This document shows positions 45,946 to 56,397 of a stretch of 64,000 bases of DNA, piece after piece. Position numbers and translations under genes: made by a program. The notes below the pieces were generated by a model. It saw only the letters and a program-made list of their open reading frames with translations. It was not told where the DNA came from and ran no database searches. Origin of the DNA: Sinonovacula constricta (Eukaryota; Mollusca; Bivalvia; Cardiida; Solecurtidae); contig CM017567.1 in NCBI GenBank assembly GCA_007844125.1, forward strand, positions 35,672,957 through 35,736,956. Reading direction: 5' to 3'. Position 1 is the first letter of the stretch, and every line of letters starts with the position of its first letter.

Positions 45946-47187
45946 TTTACTACATTTTGAAAGAACATGTTTGAAACACATAAGTTTGACCAACAAACAT
46001 AGCTTAGTTGGTTATTGTATTAAGAAACAAAAGAAACCAAACACCATAATAGATATTTTACAATATGGCCATTTCCCAGCTGAAATAGCATGATGCCACC
46101 AGATAAATAGTTCCCTTCCCTGATTATCTACATCCTCCAATGCGACGTGATCTGAGCGCGTTATGATCACAGGGGCTTGGGGCATTAGTTTCCTTTATGT
46201 ATGTTTGGTTATATACTTTAAGGAAATTCATGCTCCAAGCCCATGTCGTTCTGATAAAATCTCAAGGCACTAGCAAAAATTATAAAGTAAATAAGTCGAC
46301 CTCCAGTATTGGATAATTCAAATTTCCCGCCGAAATATAACTGAAACCGCTTTAAAGAAATGCCGTGTCGTTAATTTTTTAAAAGAGAATTAAAAAATAG
46401 AAAGCGCCGAAATAGCAGAATTATAGACATATTCGGAATTTATGGCATTGTAACATAGAAAACTCTTATTAAAAAATTCATAATTCAAAGTATATGGCTA
46501 GGAAAAAAATATAAACAAATTCAAATCATGTTAGGGACACCTGGTACACATCTATGATAGTTGTTTGTAACCATTTATTCAAATTTGCAATTAAACTTAA
46601 ATTAAATATTCCAATTACCGATTAATTAGGGTAATTAACTCTAATTAATTTTAAATTAATGCTTCAAAACTAAAATGATGGAGTGGTTACTCGAGTGTAC
46701 ATTTTTGCCATAACACACATACTGGGTGTTTTTATAGTTTGATCTCGGATTAAAATTAAATAAGTAGATATTGATTATTTTAAATATTAATCAAATAACA
46801 CATTGAAACATAAAATTGCACAGGCGGACAAAATCTCCCACCCACCATATATATGTATATATATATTTAGCTCTAATTTCAAAATTGACTCTTCCGGATA
46901 ATATTGATAACAGTATTTGCAAATTATCATTCATGCACAGAATTGTTTTATATATATCTTATATAAAGTATTGACTTATAAAGTTGAATGAATGATTCAT
47001 ACCACGCCCCCACCAACATTTTCGGACATACACATTTATTTCTATAACGTTTTCTGAATAAATTAGATGTCTTGCGCAATGTACTGTAAGAGACTTATGG
47101 TAAACAGCTTTATTATTCTCGCATAATACAGCTCTCAAGCTTGTCTAGGTTTTTTTTTTTTTTTTGAAACGTTATTTTCTTGTTAGC
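45946..47187. other. Unit 3 spacer up to the gene promoter
   Basis: Landmarks as in unit 2 (GGGGCTTGGGGCATTAGTTT, TTCCCGCCGAAATATAAC, TTAATTAGGGTAATTAACTC), with a short TA-rich run near 46848-46866. No gene is supported. Confidence 0.5.
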
Positions 47188-47263
47188 ATCAATGACGCCA
47201 TCGGCACAACGTCACGGCGTCAACGACGTCAAATCGTCATGACGCTACGTTACGTTTCTATAG
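47188..47263 (+). promoter_or_regulatory. CRE-like cluster and TATA-like element, copy 3
   Basis: ATGACGCC, ACGTCACGGCGTCAACGACG and TCGTCATGACGCTACG (one T-to-C change compared with the other copies), then ACGTTTCTATAG. Confidence 0.6.
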
Positions 47264-47307
47264 ACACACAAGATAAGCACAAACATACAAGCAAGTCACT
47301 TATAAAG

Positions 47308-48992
47308 ATGAGCGCCAAAAGAAGGAGACAGAAGGCAGTGCCATGGAGGCAGGGGCCCAAAACCGGTGTACTCCTAAGGACTATCCGAGGGGATACGTTC
47401 TATAATTATTTGGTGAGTAGAAAATTGAAATAATATATTGTATATATTATATATTATATACATTTCTGAAGCTTGCAACACAACAAAGTTAAAAACATTG
47501 CTTGTGATATGTAATTATATACAATAAAATATTTTCTATATATCTATAATAATTTTATGAGGTAATATTATTTTATTATTTTATGCACAATCTTTAAAGT
47601 CTGCTACTCGAAAATGAATAACATAAAATATAATAAAAAATTAAGAAGTCGCATATTGAATAGTTGTCAAATTTTAAATATTAAACCGTTCTAATTAACA
47701 CAACATAAATAATAGTTTTTGGTATTTACAGAACGAAATTGATAAGTTGCCTGTTAAACGTTCCCTACAAACAGACATAGGACTTAATTCATTTCCATAT
47801 ATTAATAACAATGGGATGGGAATTAGTAAACAGACCTTTTAAAAGAGTGAAGTGAAACGGAAAAAGAAAAATACAACACCGCATACTTTAATGCTGAAAA
47901 ACTACTTTTTATTTTAAGGATCCTCCAGTGATAAACCCATTCTCGATCCCATTGCAACTGAACCCAGATGCCCCTGAGTTTACGCCTAGAGCAGTTAAGG
48001 CGGAAGAATTACGTAAAGCAGATTCCAAACGAGAAGTGAAACATATCATCGATGGAATCTTGAAAGATGTTGCAGATATAGCGGAGCAAAACGAGAAAAA
48101 GAGAGCAATTGAGTTGCATGAAGACGTCAAAGATATTCTCGAAGGTATTTTGAAAGATGTGGAAGATAAAGCAGAGCAAAACGAGAGAAAGAGAGCAATT
48201 GAGTTGCAGGAAGACGTCAAAGATATCCTCGAAGGTATTTTGAAAGATGTGGAAGATAAAGCAGAGCAAAACGAGAGAAAGAGAGCAATTGAGTTGCAGG
48301 AAGACGTCGAAGATATCCGCGATAGCATTTTGAAAGATGTGGAAGATAAAGCAGAGCAAAACGAGAGAAAGAAAGCAATTGAGTTGCAGGAAGACGTTAA
48401 AGATATCCTCGAAGGTATTTTGAAAGATGTGGAAGATAAAGCAGAGCAAAACGAGAGAAAGAGAGCAAATGAGTTGCAGGAAGACGTCAAAGATATCCTC
48501 GAAGGTATTTTGAAAGATGTGGAAGATAAAGCAGAACAAAACGAGAGAAAGAGAGCAATTGAGTTGCAGGAAGACGTCAAAGATATTCTCGAAGGCATTT
48601 TGAAAGATGTGGAAGATACAGCAGAGCAAAACGAGAGGAGAAGAGCATTTGAGCTGCAGGAAGACGTCAAAGGTTTTCTCGAAGGCATCTTAAAAGACGT
48701 GGAAGATATAGCAGAGCAAAACGAGATAAAGAAGGCCAAACAATTGCAGGAGGATATCAAGAAATATGTTGATGATCTGATTGACAAAGCAGCAAGAATG
48801 GTGAAGGATATGGACGGTGGTGTGGAGGAAGGAGTGGTTGTGGAGATGGAGAAATATGAAGTAGTGGTAGATGACATGGTGGAAGTTGAAGAGGATGAGC
48901 TGAAAGCCTCTGCTGTGGCGAAAGATGAAATGATACTTGCAATCGAAGTGCAGCTGGACAACGGGAAGGTGGAGAACGCCTTGACAGAATAG
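47308..48992 (+). CDS. PAM2-repeat protein, copy 3 (392 aa, 8 repeats, tail lost)
   Basis: Exons are 47308-47412 (TTG|GTGAGT) and 47919-48992, phase 0. Leader, PAM2 (49-60) and eight repeats (73-312) match copy 2 except for IID for IIE, EDVED for EDVKD and EDT for EDK. The linker is normal up to ENAL, then reads TE and stops. At 48982/48983 the gene is fused to the GACAGAATAGAC sequence that starts the next unit. The acidic EEEEE run, the three tail cysteines and the basic RRIKKLFK end are missing, as is the usual 3' UTR. If expressed, it should keep PABP binding but not the putative membrane-anchoring tail. It may instead be a dying copy; the reading frame up to the junction is intact. Confidence 0.7.
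47732..47842 (+). other. Conserved exon-like segment within the copy 3 intron
   Basis: Preceded by TTTTTGGTATTTACAG, a good acceptor. Entered in phase 0 from exon 1 it reads NEIDKLPVKRSLQT, then continues to ...GMGISKQTF and stop: 36 codons, the longest version among the four copies. No convincing donor was identified, so it could be an alternative terminal exon or a decayed exon. Confidence 0.35.
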
Positions 48993-49214
48993 ACAGAATG
49001 AATAAATCACAGGAGAATATAACTAGTAGAAAAATACTCAAGAAAGAAAAGAAAAAAAGAAAATGATAGAAATGAAGGAATGAAATGCAGGAAGAACGAA
49101 AATCAAATAAATACAGATAAAGAGAATGGGAAAGAACAACAAACTTTGACTAGATACAACAAACACATGAAGGAAGAAAAACAGCACATGTGAAACTATG
49201 CGCAAGGATGAAAC

Positions 49215-49295
49215 ACGACAGGAAGAAAGAAAGAAAAAAAAGGAAAGAAAGAAAGAAAGAAAGAAAGAAAAGAGCAAAAGAAAGAAAGAAAGAAA
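49215..49295 (+). repeat. (GAAA)n-rich purine tract, unit 4
   Basis: GAAA repeats with an AAGAGCAAAAG interruption, ending at GACATTGCCTCGAGAAACAG. Confidence 0.85.
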
Positions 49296-49608
49296 GACAT
49301 TGCCTCGAGAAACAGGCGCTGTGCTAAATAGTAAAATTCATTTATACATGTGGGGAGAATGTCGTCTGGCTGATTTTTGGTGCGCCAGTGGTTCTAGCCA
49401 GACATTTGTTTATACGGTGAGGATGTGGAGTCCTTATAAACAAATGTTAACCATAAAAGCGATGTTTATTTATGTGTATTAAAAATAACTGTAACTACTT
49501 TTTCATTTAAAAAGACACCTATTGCCTTTTTACTCTCACATGTTGTAGTATTAAAATGTGACCGAGGAGTTACATGTTATCGTAACATATTTTCAATCGT
49601 TTTATATA

Positions 49609-49829
49609 CAGTCGACTCTCGTTATCTCGATATCGTCGGGACTTTTCAAATTAAGTCGAGATATCAGATTGTCGAGATAACAGTAGCTGTGTTATTTGGG
49701 TATGTCTATTGTTTACCTCAACATTCAGAAAAGGGATAATTCCTTGGTTCTTTTCTGCAAATCGTTAATTTTAAAACAAATGACATTAAACTCGTTTTTT
49801 TCCGTTTGTTTTTTGTAATATATACATGA
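49609..49829 (+). mobile_element. Pogo/Tigger-like element fragment, insertion specific to unit 4
   Basis: The other units run directly from CGTTTTATAT to ATTTAAATATCGTTC; here about 221 bp intervene. The left end, after TA, is CAGTCGACTCTCGTTATCTC, resembling pogo/Tigger (Tc1-mariner superfamily) termini. Just inside, GTCGAGATA repeats appear in both orientations. The expected mirrored right terminus is absent, so the copy is truncated. Confidence 0.55.
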
Positions 49830-49882
49830 ATTTAAATATCGTTCATGTTAGTATCTGGCTGTATCGAAATTTGTGTTGGGTT

Positions 49883-50374
49883 TTAAATCTGTTATCCGAC
49901 AGTTTGGATCAAAATATTTTCTCAAATAACCAAATAACTCATTATTAGCTGAAAATGTCCTGCAAATGCTGCTCATGGATGCTCTAGATGAGTGTAAGCA
50001 GTGAAACATAAACCCCCATTCCTAATTGCAAAGAGGTATTTCCCATCTGAGCCACGCTGCAGATAAATCTATTTTTAACTAAGAAAACCACGTGTCAACT
50101 CACTTTTGAGATTAGGTTATATCGCCATCCGATTAACCCGCTCTGAATATCTATTTTTAGCATAAATCAGTATCGTCCGTATTTATAGATTTGAAAGGAA
50201 CGAACTTTCATAGTGTTTTTATCGCGATTTGTACTATCTAACAATTTAGGTGGTATTCACAACCGTCTTTTCTTATACTTAAGTATGATTTATGCAGAAA
50301 TGATGTCCAAATTCCACAAAGAAGTGGTAAGCTATTATTACATGAATTTGAAAACTGTCGGATACCAACTTTAA
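49883..50374 (+). mobile_element. TTAA-bounded MITE-like element, upstream arm, unit 4
   Basis: Same termini as the unit 2 copy (TTAAATCTGTTATCCGACAG / TTAAAGTTGGTATCCGACAG). Confidence 0.6.
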
Positions 50375-51073
50375 GGTTCGTGGATTTATTTTCTTTTGAA
50401 AGTGTCAAAGGGAAATAACATTGATTAACATCTGAATATTGCAATTCGGGTTTTTTCCCTTCAAATAAGTGCCAACCTTTAAATCTAAACGGGTCGTTCT
50501 GACAACTTCCGTCGGATCATGGTAGAGAATACATAATATTAACACAAAAACTTATACAAAAGAAATACAGCAACGAGTATTAGTGTAACATGGTATTCAA
50601 TGGCGTAGCTAGGCCTGGTATAATATGCACGTCTGGCCGCTGGGTGGCGGGGGCGGGGGGAGGGGCGGTATTGCGATATCGTGAATATTTACAATGTCTT
50701 CAAATGCGTCAGACATCCATCCTGGTGTGTCGTATACCAAGTATGTTTAAAGGTGAGGTTAAAGACTTATGTCGAACAATAAAAGAATATTTTAGAAGAT
50801 AATAGAAGTGGTGCGGTAAAACCAAGTAACCAGTTTAAGTGTCATTTTCAGAAGAGCCATATTGATCATGACTTATACTGTGTAACAATTGAGATAGTGT
50901 TCAAAACGGATACCACCTCTAATAGCATTTTAAATGGTAATTTATTTATCCAGTCTAATCGATTATACATAACACATGCATGTTAACATGGCGTCTTGAA
51001 TGCAAGTTGTTTCATATTTTTAAATTTTAAAGATTTTAGCTGGAAAAGGTCCACGGATAAACATCGTGGAAAT

Positions 51074-51076
<3 letters not shown>

Positions 51077-51131
<55 letters not shown>

Positions 51132-51145
51132 GTGTCTCTCTTTCT
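51077..51145 (+). repeat. (TC)n microsatellite, unit 4
   Basis: A CT run of about 48 nt, then TTTCTCTGTGTCTCTC. Confidence 0.95.
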
Positions 51146-51682
51146 GAAAGTAAAATAGCCGAGTGATCAAAATGTGTAAGAGAGTTACGGTTCGTAAGGC
51201 AAACGTACATAATGAAAGAAAGAGAGAAAGAGACGGGATTTCTTAATACGGTTAAATAAAATGAACAGTTAAATAAAGAATATTTACTTTCATTTGATCT
51301 CCTTAAATGTCATTTCTATGAAAATCAAATTCTAAAAGTGCAGCGTTACAAATATTGCATTAAAGCAACATCCTTTACCGGTGGAAGAAGACACAGCCTG
51401 GGTAGAACCACCAGCGTCCGGTAGTTGGATCTGTTATCGGAAAAAAACATACCAATTCTTAATAATGTTAGCATTGCTGACATGCAAAAGTGATAAATTA
51501 GAACTGAATTCTTTTATCAATAAGGAATCGAATGTATGCTGGTGGTCTGCCATAGCAAATGAAACCAACAAGTTCTATTCTGTTCTATATTGCGAGACCC
51601 ACAAAGGTGCGAAATTACTTTGACGTCACCTTTTGAAAATGGGTAGGGATTAAATATTAGTTCCAAATTGTCGCTAATGTAT

Positions 51683-51757
51683 CACCTCCATAGCGCAGTG
51701 GTTAGTGCATCTGACTGGCGATACAGAAAGTCGTGGGTTCGAATCCCACCAGCGTCA
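51683..51757 (+). mobile_element. tRNA-like SINE head, unit 4
   Basis: A-box TAGCGCAGTGG and intact B-box GGTTCGAATCC. Same defects in the anticodon and acceptor arms as in unit 2. Confidence 0.7.
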
Positions 51758-51794
51758 CTTGTGGGTGTTGTCCGTTGAGTAAACGACAGGTAAG

Positions 51795-52075
51795 TGTGAG
51801 GTAAGTGTAAGACGGTTGAGAGAATGAGTAAGTGGGTGCGGGTGTGTGTGAGAGTGTGGTGAGGGTGGGTGTGAGAGTGTGGTGAGTGGGTGAGGGTGGG
51901 TGGATTTGAGAGTGTGGTGTGAGAGTCAAGGTGGTGGGAATGGGTCAAGGTGGGTGTGAGAGTGTGGGTGTGCGTATGTGTGAGAATGTGATGTGTGTGG
52001 GTGTGAGAGCTTGAGTGGATGTGCGTGTGGTTGTGGAAGGTGTTAAAGTTGGAGTGTGTGAGAGTGTGGTTGTAA
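51795..52075 (+). repeat. GTGAG minisatellite, unit 4 (shortest copy)
   Basis: Same motif family as in unit 2 but only about 280 bp. The CTCAC-rich partner block follows at 52250-52370. Confidence 0.85.
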
Positions 52076-52249
52076 ATATAAGAGCGTTTTACTACATTTT
52101 GAAAGAACATGTTTGAAACACATAAGTTTGACCAACAAACATAGGCTTGTTTTGAAATCTTAAAAAATAAGAAATTCTCAACAATACCATTATGTGTGTT
52201 CCATAATATAGTTTTATTTATAACATCATCATTTTGAAACATACATACC

Positions 52250-52375
52250 CTTACTCTCACAAATCCCACCCATACTTTTATCGAAAACCCGACCCGACCC
52301 ACACTCTCACCAACATCCCGACCCGCACTCTCAGATTCACAACAGACCCACACCCACAATCTCTCACCTTTAATC
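52250..52375 (+). repeat. CTCAC/CCCGACCC-rich block, unit 4
   Basis: Opposite strand bias to the minisatellite at 51795-52075. Shares CCCGACCCGACCCACACTCT and ACCAACATCCCGACCCGCAC with unit 2. Confidence 0.7.
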
Positions 52376-53626
52376 GCACATTCTCACAGCAGAAAACAGT
52401 TTAAATTCTAACAAAACTTGAATGACGAAGGAATATTACGCATCTATCTATTAAATGTTACTGTTAAGTGTGTGATATTTAGTGCAGTCTGCCCTTGCAT
52501 GCAAATTAATACAGTTATGTTATATGAAAAGTAAGAATCAACAATTGATATTAGTAAGGTCCTAACTGCGATGTTGTCACATTTCTTACGTTTATAGTTT
52601 TAGCTTAGTTGGTTACTGTATTAAGAAATGAAAAAACACACACACTATAATAGATATTTAACAATACGGCAGTTTTCCAGCTGAAATAGCATAAACATAA
52701 CCGTTTATAAAATGATATTGCGTCTCAAAACTGTGACGTCACCCCATAAATAGTTCCCTCACCTGATTATCTACATCTTCCATTGCGATGTGATCTGAGC
52801 GTGTTATGATCACAGGGGCTTGGGGCATTAGTTTCCTTTATGTTCGGATGTATACTTTAAAGAAATTCATGCTCCAAGCCCCTGAGGTTATGATAAAATC
52901 TCTGGGCACTAGCAAAAATTATAAAGTAATAACTCGAGCTCCAGTATTGGATAATTCAAATTTCCCGCCGAAATATAACTGAAACCGCTTTAAAGCAAGA
53001 CCTTGTCGTTAATTTTTTAAAAGATAATAAAAAAAATAGAAAAACGCCGAAATAGCAGAATTATATACATATTCGGAATCTATGGCATTTTAACACAGAA
53101 AATTCTAATTAAAAATTCACAATCCAAAGTATATGGCTAGGAAAAAAATAATATAAACAACTTCAAATCATGTTAGTGACACCCAGTACACATTTATGAT
53201 TTGTAACCTATATTCAAATTTGCATTTAAGCTTGAATAATATATATCAATCACCAACTAGGCGGACAAAATCTCCCACCCACCATATATATGTATATATA
53301 TATATATATATTTAGCTCTAATTTCAAAATTGACACTACCGGATAATATTGATAACAGTATTTGCAAATTATCATTCATGCACAGAATTAATGTATATAT
53401 ATTTTATATAAAGTATTTACTTATAAAGTTGAATGAATGATTCATACCCCGCCCCCACCAACATTTTCGGACAGACACTTTTATTTCTATATACGTTTCT
53501 TGAAACAAATGATGTCTTAAGCAATGTACTGTAAGAGACTTATGGTAAACAGCTTTATTATTCTCGCATAATACATCTCTCAAGGTTGTTCACGTCTTTT
53601 AAAACGTTTTTTTCTTTCTTGTTAGC
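52376..53626. other. Unit 4 spacer up to the gene promoter
   Basis: Same landmark order as units 2 and 3. The TTAATTAGGGTAATTAACTC segment is deleted here (jump near 53255). A (TA)n-like run lies at 53284-53312. No gene is supported. Confidence 0.5.
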
Positions 53627-53703
53627 ATCAATGACGCCATCGGCACAACGTCACGGCGTCAACGACGTCAAATCGTCATGACGTTACGTTACGTTTCTAT
53701 AGA
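53627..53703 (+). promoter_or_regulatory. CRE-like cluster and TATA-like element, copy 4
   Basis: ATGACGCC, ACGTCACGGCGTCAACGACG, TCGTCATGACGTTACGTTAC and CTATAG, as in copy 2. A 4-nt deletion in the leader (ATACAAGTCAC) again breaks any upstream reading frame. Confidence 0.6.
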
Positions 53704-53742
53704 CACACAAGATAAGCACAAGCATACAAGTCACTAATAAAG

Positions 53743-55729
53743 ATGAGCGCCAAAAGAAGGAGACAGAAGGCTGTGCCATGGAGACAGGGGCCCCAAACTG
53801 GGGTACTCCTAAGGACTATCCGAGGGGAAACGTTCTATAATTATATGGTGAGTAGAAAATTGAAATATGTTAATTTCTGAAGCTGGCAACACAACAAAGT
53901 TAAAACATTGCTTATGATATGTTATTATATATATATAATAAAAAGTATTAATATCTATTATAATTTTTATAAGGCAATATTAATTTTGATTATTTTATGC
54001 ACTATCTGTATGTATAAAAATAATGCTGGTCAAAACTTCAAGTCTGCTACTCGAAAATAAATAAAATAAAAATATAATATAAAATCAAGAAGTCGCATAT
54101 TGGAAATTTTAAATATCTTAAATTCTGAAGATAGCAAAAAAGATTATTTAACCATGCTTATTAGTACAATATTAATAATGATTATTTTTATTAGTTACAG
54201 AACGAAATTGATAAGTTGCCTGTTTAAAGTTCCTTACAAACAAACATGCATAGAACTTAATTAATTTTCATACATTCCTAACAATGTGATGGGAATAAGT
54301 CAACAGTCCTTTAAAAAGAGTGAAGCGAAACGGAAAAAAAAGAAAAACACAAAATTGCACACATTAATGCTAAAAATCTCCTTTTTATTTTAAGGATCCT
54401 CCAGTGATAAACCCATTCTCGATCCCATTTCAACTGAACCCAGACGCCCCTGAGTTTACGCCTAGAGCAGTTAAGCCGGAAGAATTACGGAAAGCAGATT
54501 CCAAACGAGAAGTGCAACATATCATCGAGGGAATCTTAAAAGATGTTGCAGATATAGCAGAGCAAAACGAGAGAAAGAGAGCAATTGAGTTGCAGGAAAA
54601 CGTCAAAGATGTTCTCGAAGGTATTTTGAAAGATGTGGAAGATAAACCAGAGCAAAACGAGAGGAGGAGAGCAAGTGAGTTGCAGGAAGATGTCAAAGAT
54701 TTCCTCGAAGGTATTTTAAAAGATGTGGAAGATAAAGCAGAGCAAAACGAGAGAAAGAGAGCAATTGAGGAGCAGGAAGACGTAAAAGATATCCTCGAAG
54801 GCATTTTGAAAGATGTGGAAGATAAAGCAGAGCAAAACGAGAGAAAGAGAGCAATTGAGTTGCAGGAAGACGTCAAAGATGTCCTCGAAGGTATTTTGAA
54901 AGATGTTTCAGATATAGCAGAGCAAAACGAGAGAAAGAAAGCAATTGAGTTGCAGGAAGACGTCAAAGATATCCTCGAAGGTATTTTGAAAGATGTTTCA
55001 GATATAGCAGAGCAAAACGAGAGAAAGAAAGCAATTGAGTTGCAGGAAGACGTCAAAGATATCCTCAAAGGTATTTTGAAAGATGTGGAAGGTAAAGCAG
55101 AGCAAAACGAGAGAAAGAGAGAAATTGAGTTGCAGGAAAACGTCAAAGATATCCTCGAAGGTATTTTGAAAGATGTGGAAGATAAAGCAGAGCAAAACGA
55201 GAGAAAGAGAGAAACTGAGTTGCAGGAAGACGTCAAAGATATCCTCGAAGGTATTTTGAAAGATGTGGAAGATAAAGCAGAGCAAAACGAGAGAAAGAGA
55301 GAAATTGAGTTGCAGGAAGACGTCAAAGATATCCTCGGAGGCATCTTAAAAGACGTGGAAGATAAGGCAGAGCAAAACGAGATGAAGAAGGCCAAACAAT
55401 TGCAGGAGAATATCAAGAAATATGTTGAAGATCTGATTGACAAAGCAGCAAGAATGGTGAAGGATATGGACGCTGGTGTGGTGGAAGTAGCGGTTGTGGA
55501 GATGGAGAAATATGAAGTAGTGGTAGATGACACGGTGGAGGTTGTAGTGGATGAGCTGAAAGCCTCTGCGGTGGCGAAAGATGAAGTGATACATGCAAAG
55601 GAAGTGCAACTGGACAACGGGAATGCGGAGAACGCCTTAGATAATGTCGGAGAAGAGGAGGAGAAGAATATTGGGTGCTTTAGTTGTATTTCCAACTGCT
55701 TCAGAAGAATTAAGAAGTTGTTTAAATAG
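53743..55729 (+). CDS. PAM2-repeat protein, copy 4 (two exons, 479 aa, 10 repeats)
   Basis: Exons are 53743-53847 (ATG|GTGAGT) and 54395-55729 (TTTTAAG|GAT), phase 0. The leader is MSAKRRRQKAVPWRQGPQTG. PAM2 LNPDAPEFTPRA at 49-60 is unchanged although flanks differ (IPFQ before, KPEELRK after). Ten 30-residue repeats occupy 73-372, with ENVKD, DVSDIAEQ and EGKAEQ variants, and KREIELQ ends in repeats 7 and 9. The linker and full Cys-rich basic tail are at 373-479. AATAAA at 55760 lies 30 nt after the stop; a second AT-rich signal is degenerate (AATAAT at 55890). Longest copy of the family. No function beyond PABP binding is predicted. Confidence 0.75.
53848..54394 (+). other. Intron of copy 4 with exon-like segment
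   Basis: TTATTAGTTACAG|AACGAAATTGATAAG at about 54201. As in copy 1, the phase-0 reading NEIDKLPV stops at TAA. Confidence 0.5.
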
Positions 55730-55991
55730 AAAACTGTTAAAATTAACTAAACTTGTGTAAATAAAGATATTATAAATATAAAAAATGTCTAAATATTTTG
55801 CTATCCCCATTTAAAATGATTCCTAAAATGATTCATGCACTTCTTTTTAGCTTAAACATTTTGTCTCGAAGTTTCGGTCCTTCGATCTTAATAATAGAAC
55901 GTTCACTCGTTACGTGTCGTACGCCCGATTCTAATTTAACCGGGCAATGATGATGTCATAATATATCAATAATAAATAAGTGAATAATAAA
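55730..55991. other. 3' flank of copy 4
   Basis: Shares TAAAATTAACTAAACTTGTG and TCACTCGTTACGTGTCGTAC with copies 1 and 2, then diverges, with an ATGATGTCATAA stretch. The AAGAGAACGGAAGCATGCAA segment of other units is missing. Confidence 0.5.
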
Positions 55992-56397
55992 TTTGAAGGT
56001 GGAATCTGACAGTTTGCCTATAACAAATACAAATAACATTATCGAACCACTGCTTTAGAAAATTTTGGCATATTTTTATAAACCCATGATTTAGTCTTAA
56101 TAAATACGATTTTGCACACTGACTGAATTGTTAGAAATAACAGCGAAAAAATCACTCTGAATTCTTTTCAACTGCATAAACAGCTCGATAGTGGCCTCTG
56201 CTTAAATTGATATTGATGTCAGAGCGGATTAACCGATGTCTACATAACGTGATCTTATAAGTAAATGATCACGTGGTTTTCTAGGTTTAAAAATAGCTAT
56301 CTCTGCAGCGTGGTTCGGATACCTTTTCGGGTAACAATGACTTATTTCGTTATTTCAAAAAAGAAACTTTGGTCCAAACTGTCGAATACCATATTTA
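55992..56397 (-). mobile_element. TTAA-type MITE-like element, downstream arm, unit 4 (inverted)
   Basis: The right terminus as reverse complement is TTAAATATGGTATTCGACAG. The left end is TTGAAGGTGGAATCTGACAG, a mutated version of the same terminus. Orientation is opposite to 49883-50374. Confidence 0.6.

Larger units (their letters stand above)
44091..48982 (+). repeat. Array unit 3 (about 4.9 kb, truncated at both ends)
   Basis: It begins inside the spacer (equivalent to about 26785) and ends inside exon 2 of gene copy 3, where it is joined to the start of unit 4. It therefore lacks the upstream TTAA element, the gene's last exon part, the downstream element and the TG tract. Confidence 0.8.

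Noticed and set aside
51682..52359. Minus-strand His/Thr/Pro-rich frames over the GTGAG minisatellite, ending in GFEPTT-type peptides
   Set aside because: They arise from minisatellite complement plus the antisense of a tRNA-like head, a common annotation artefact.
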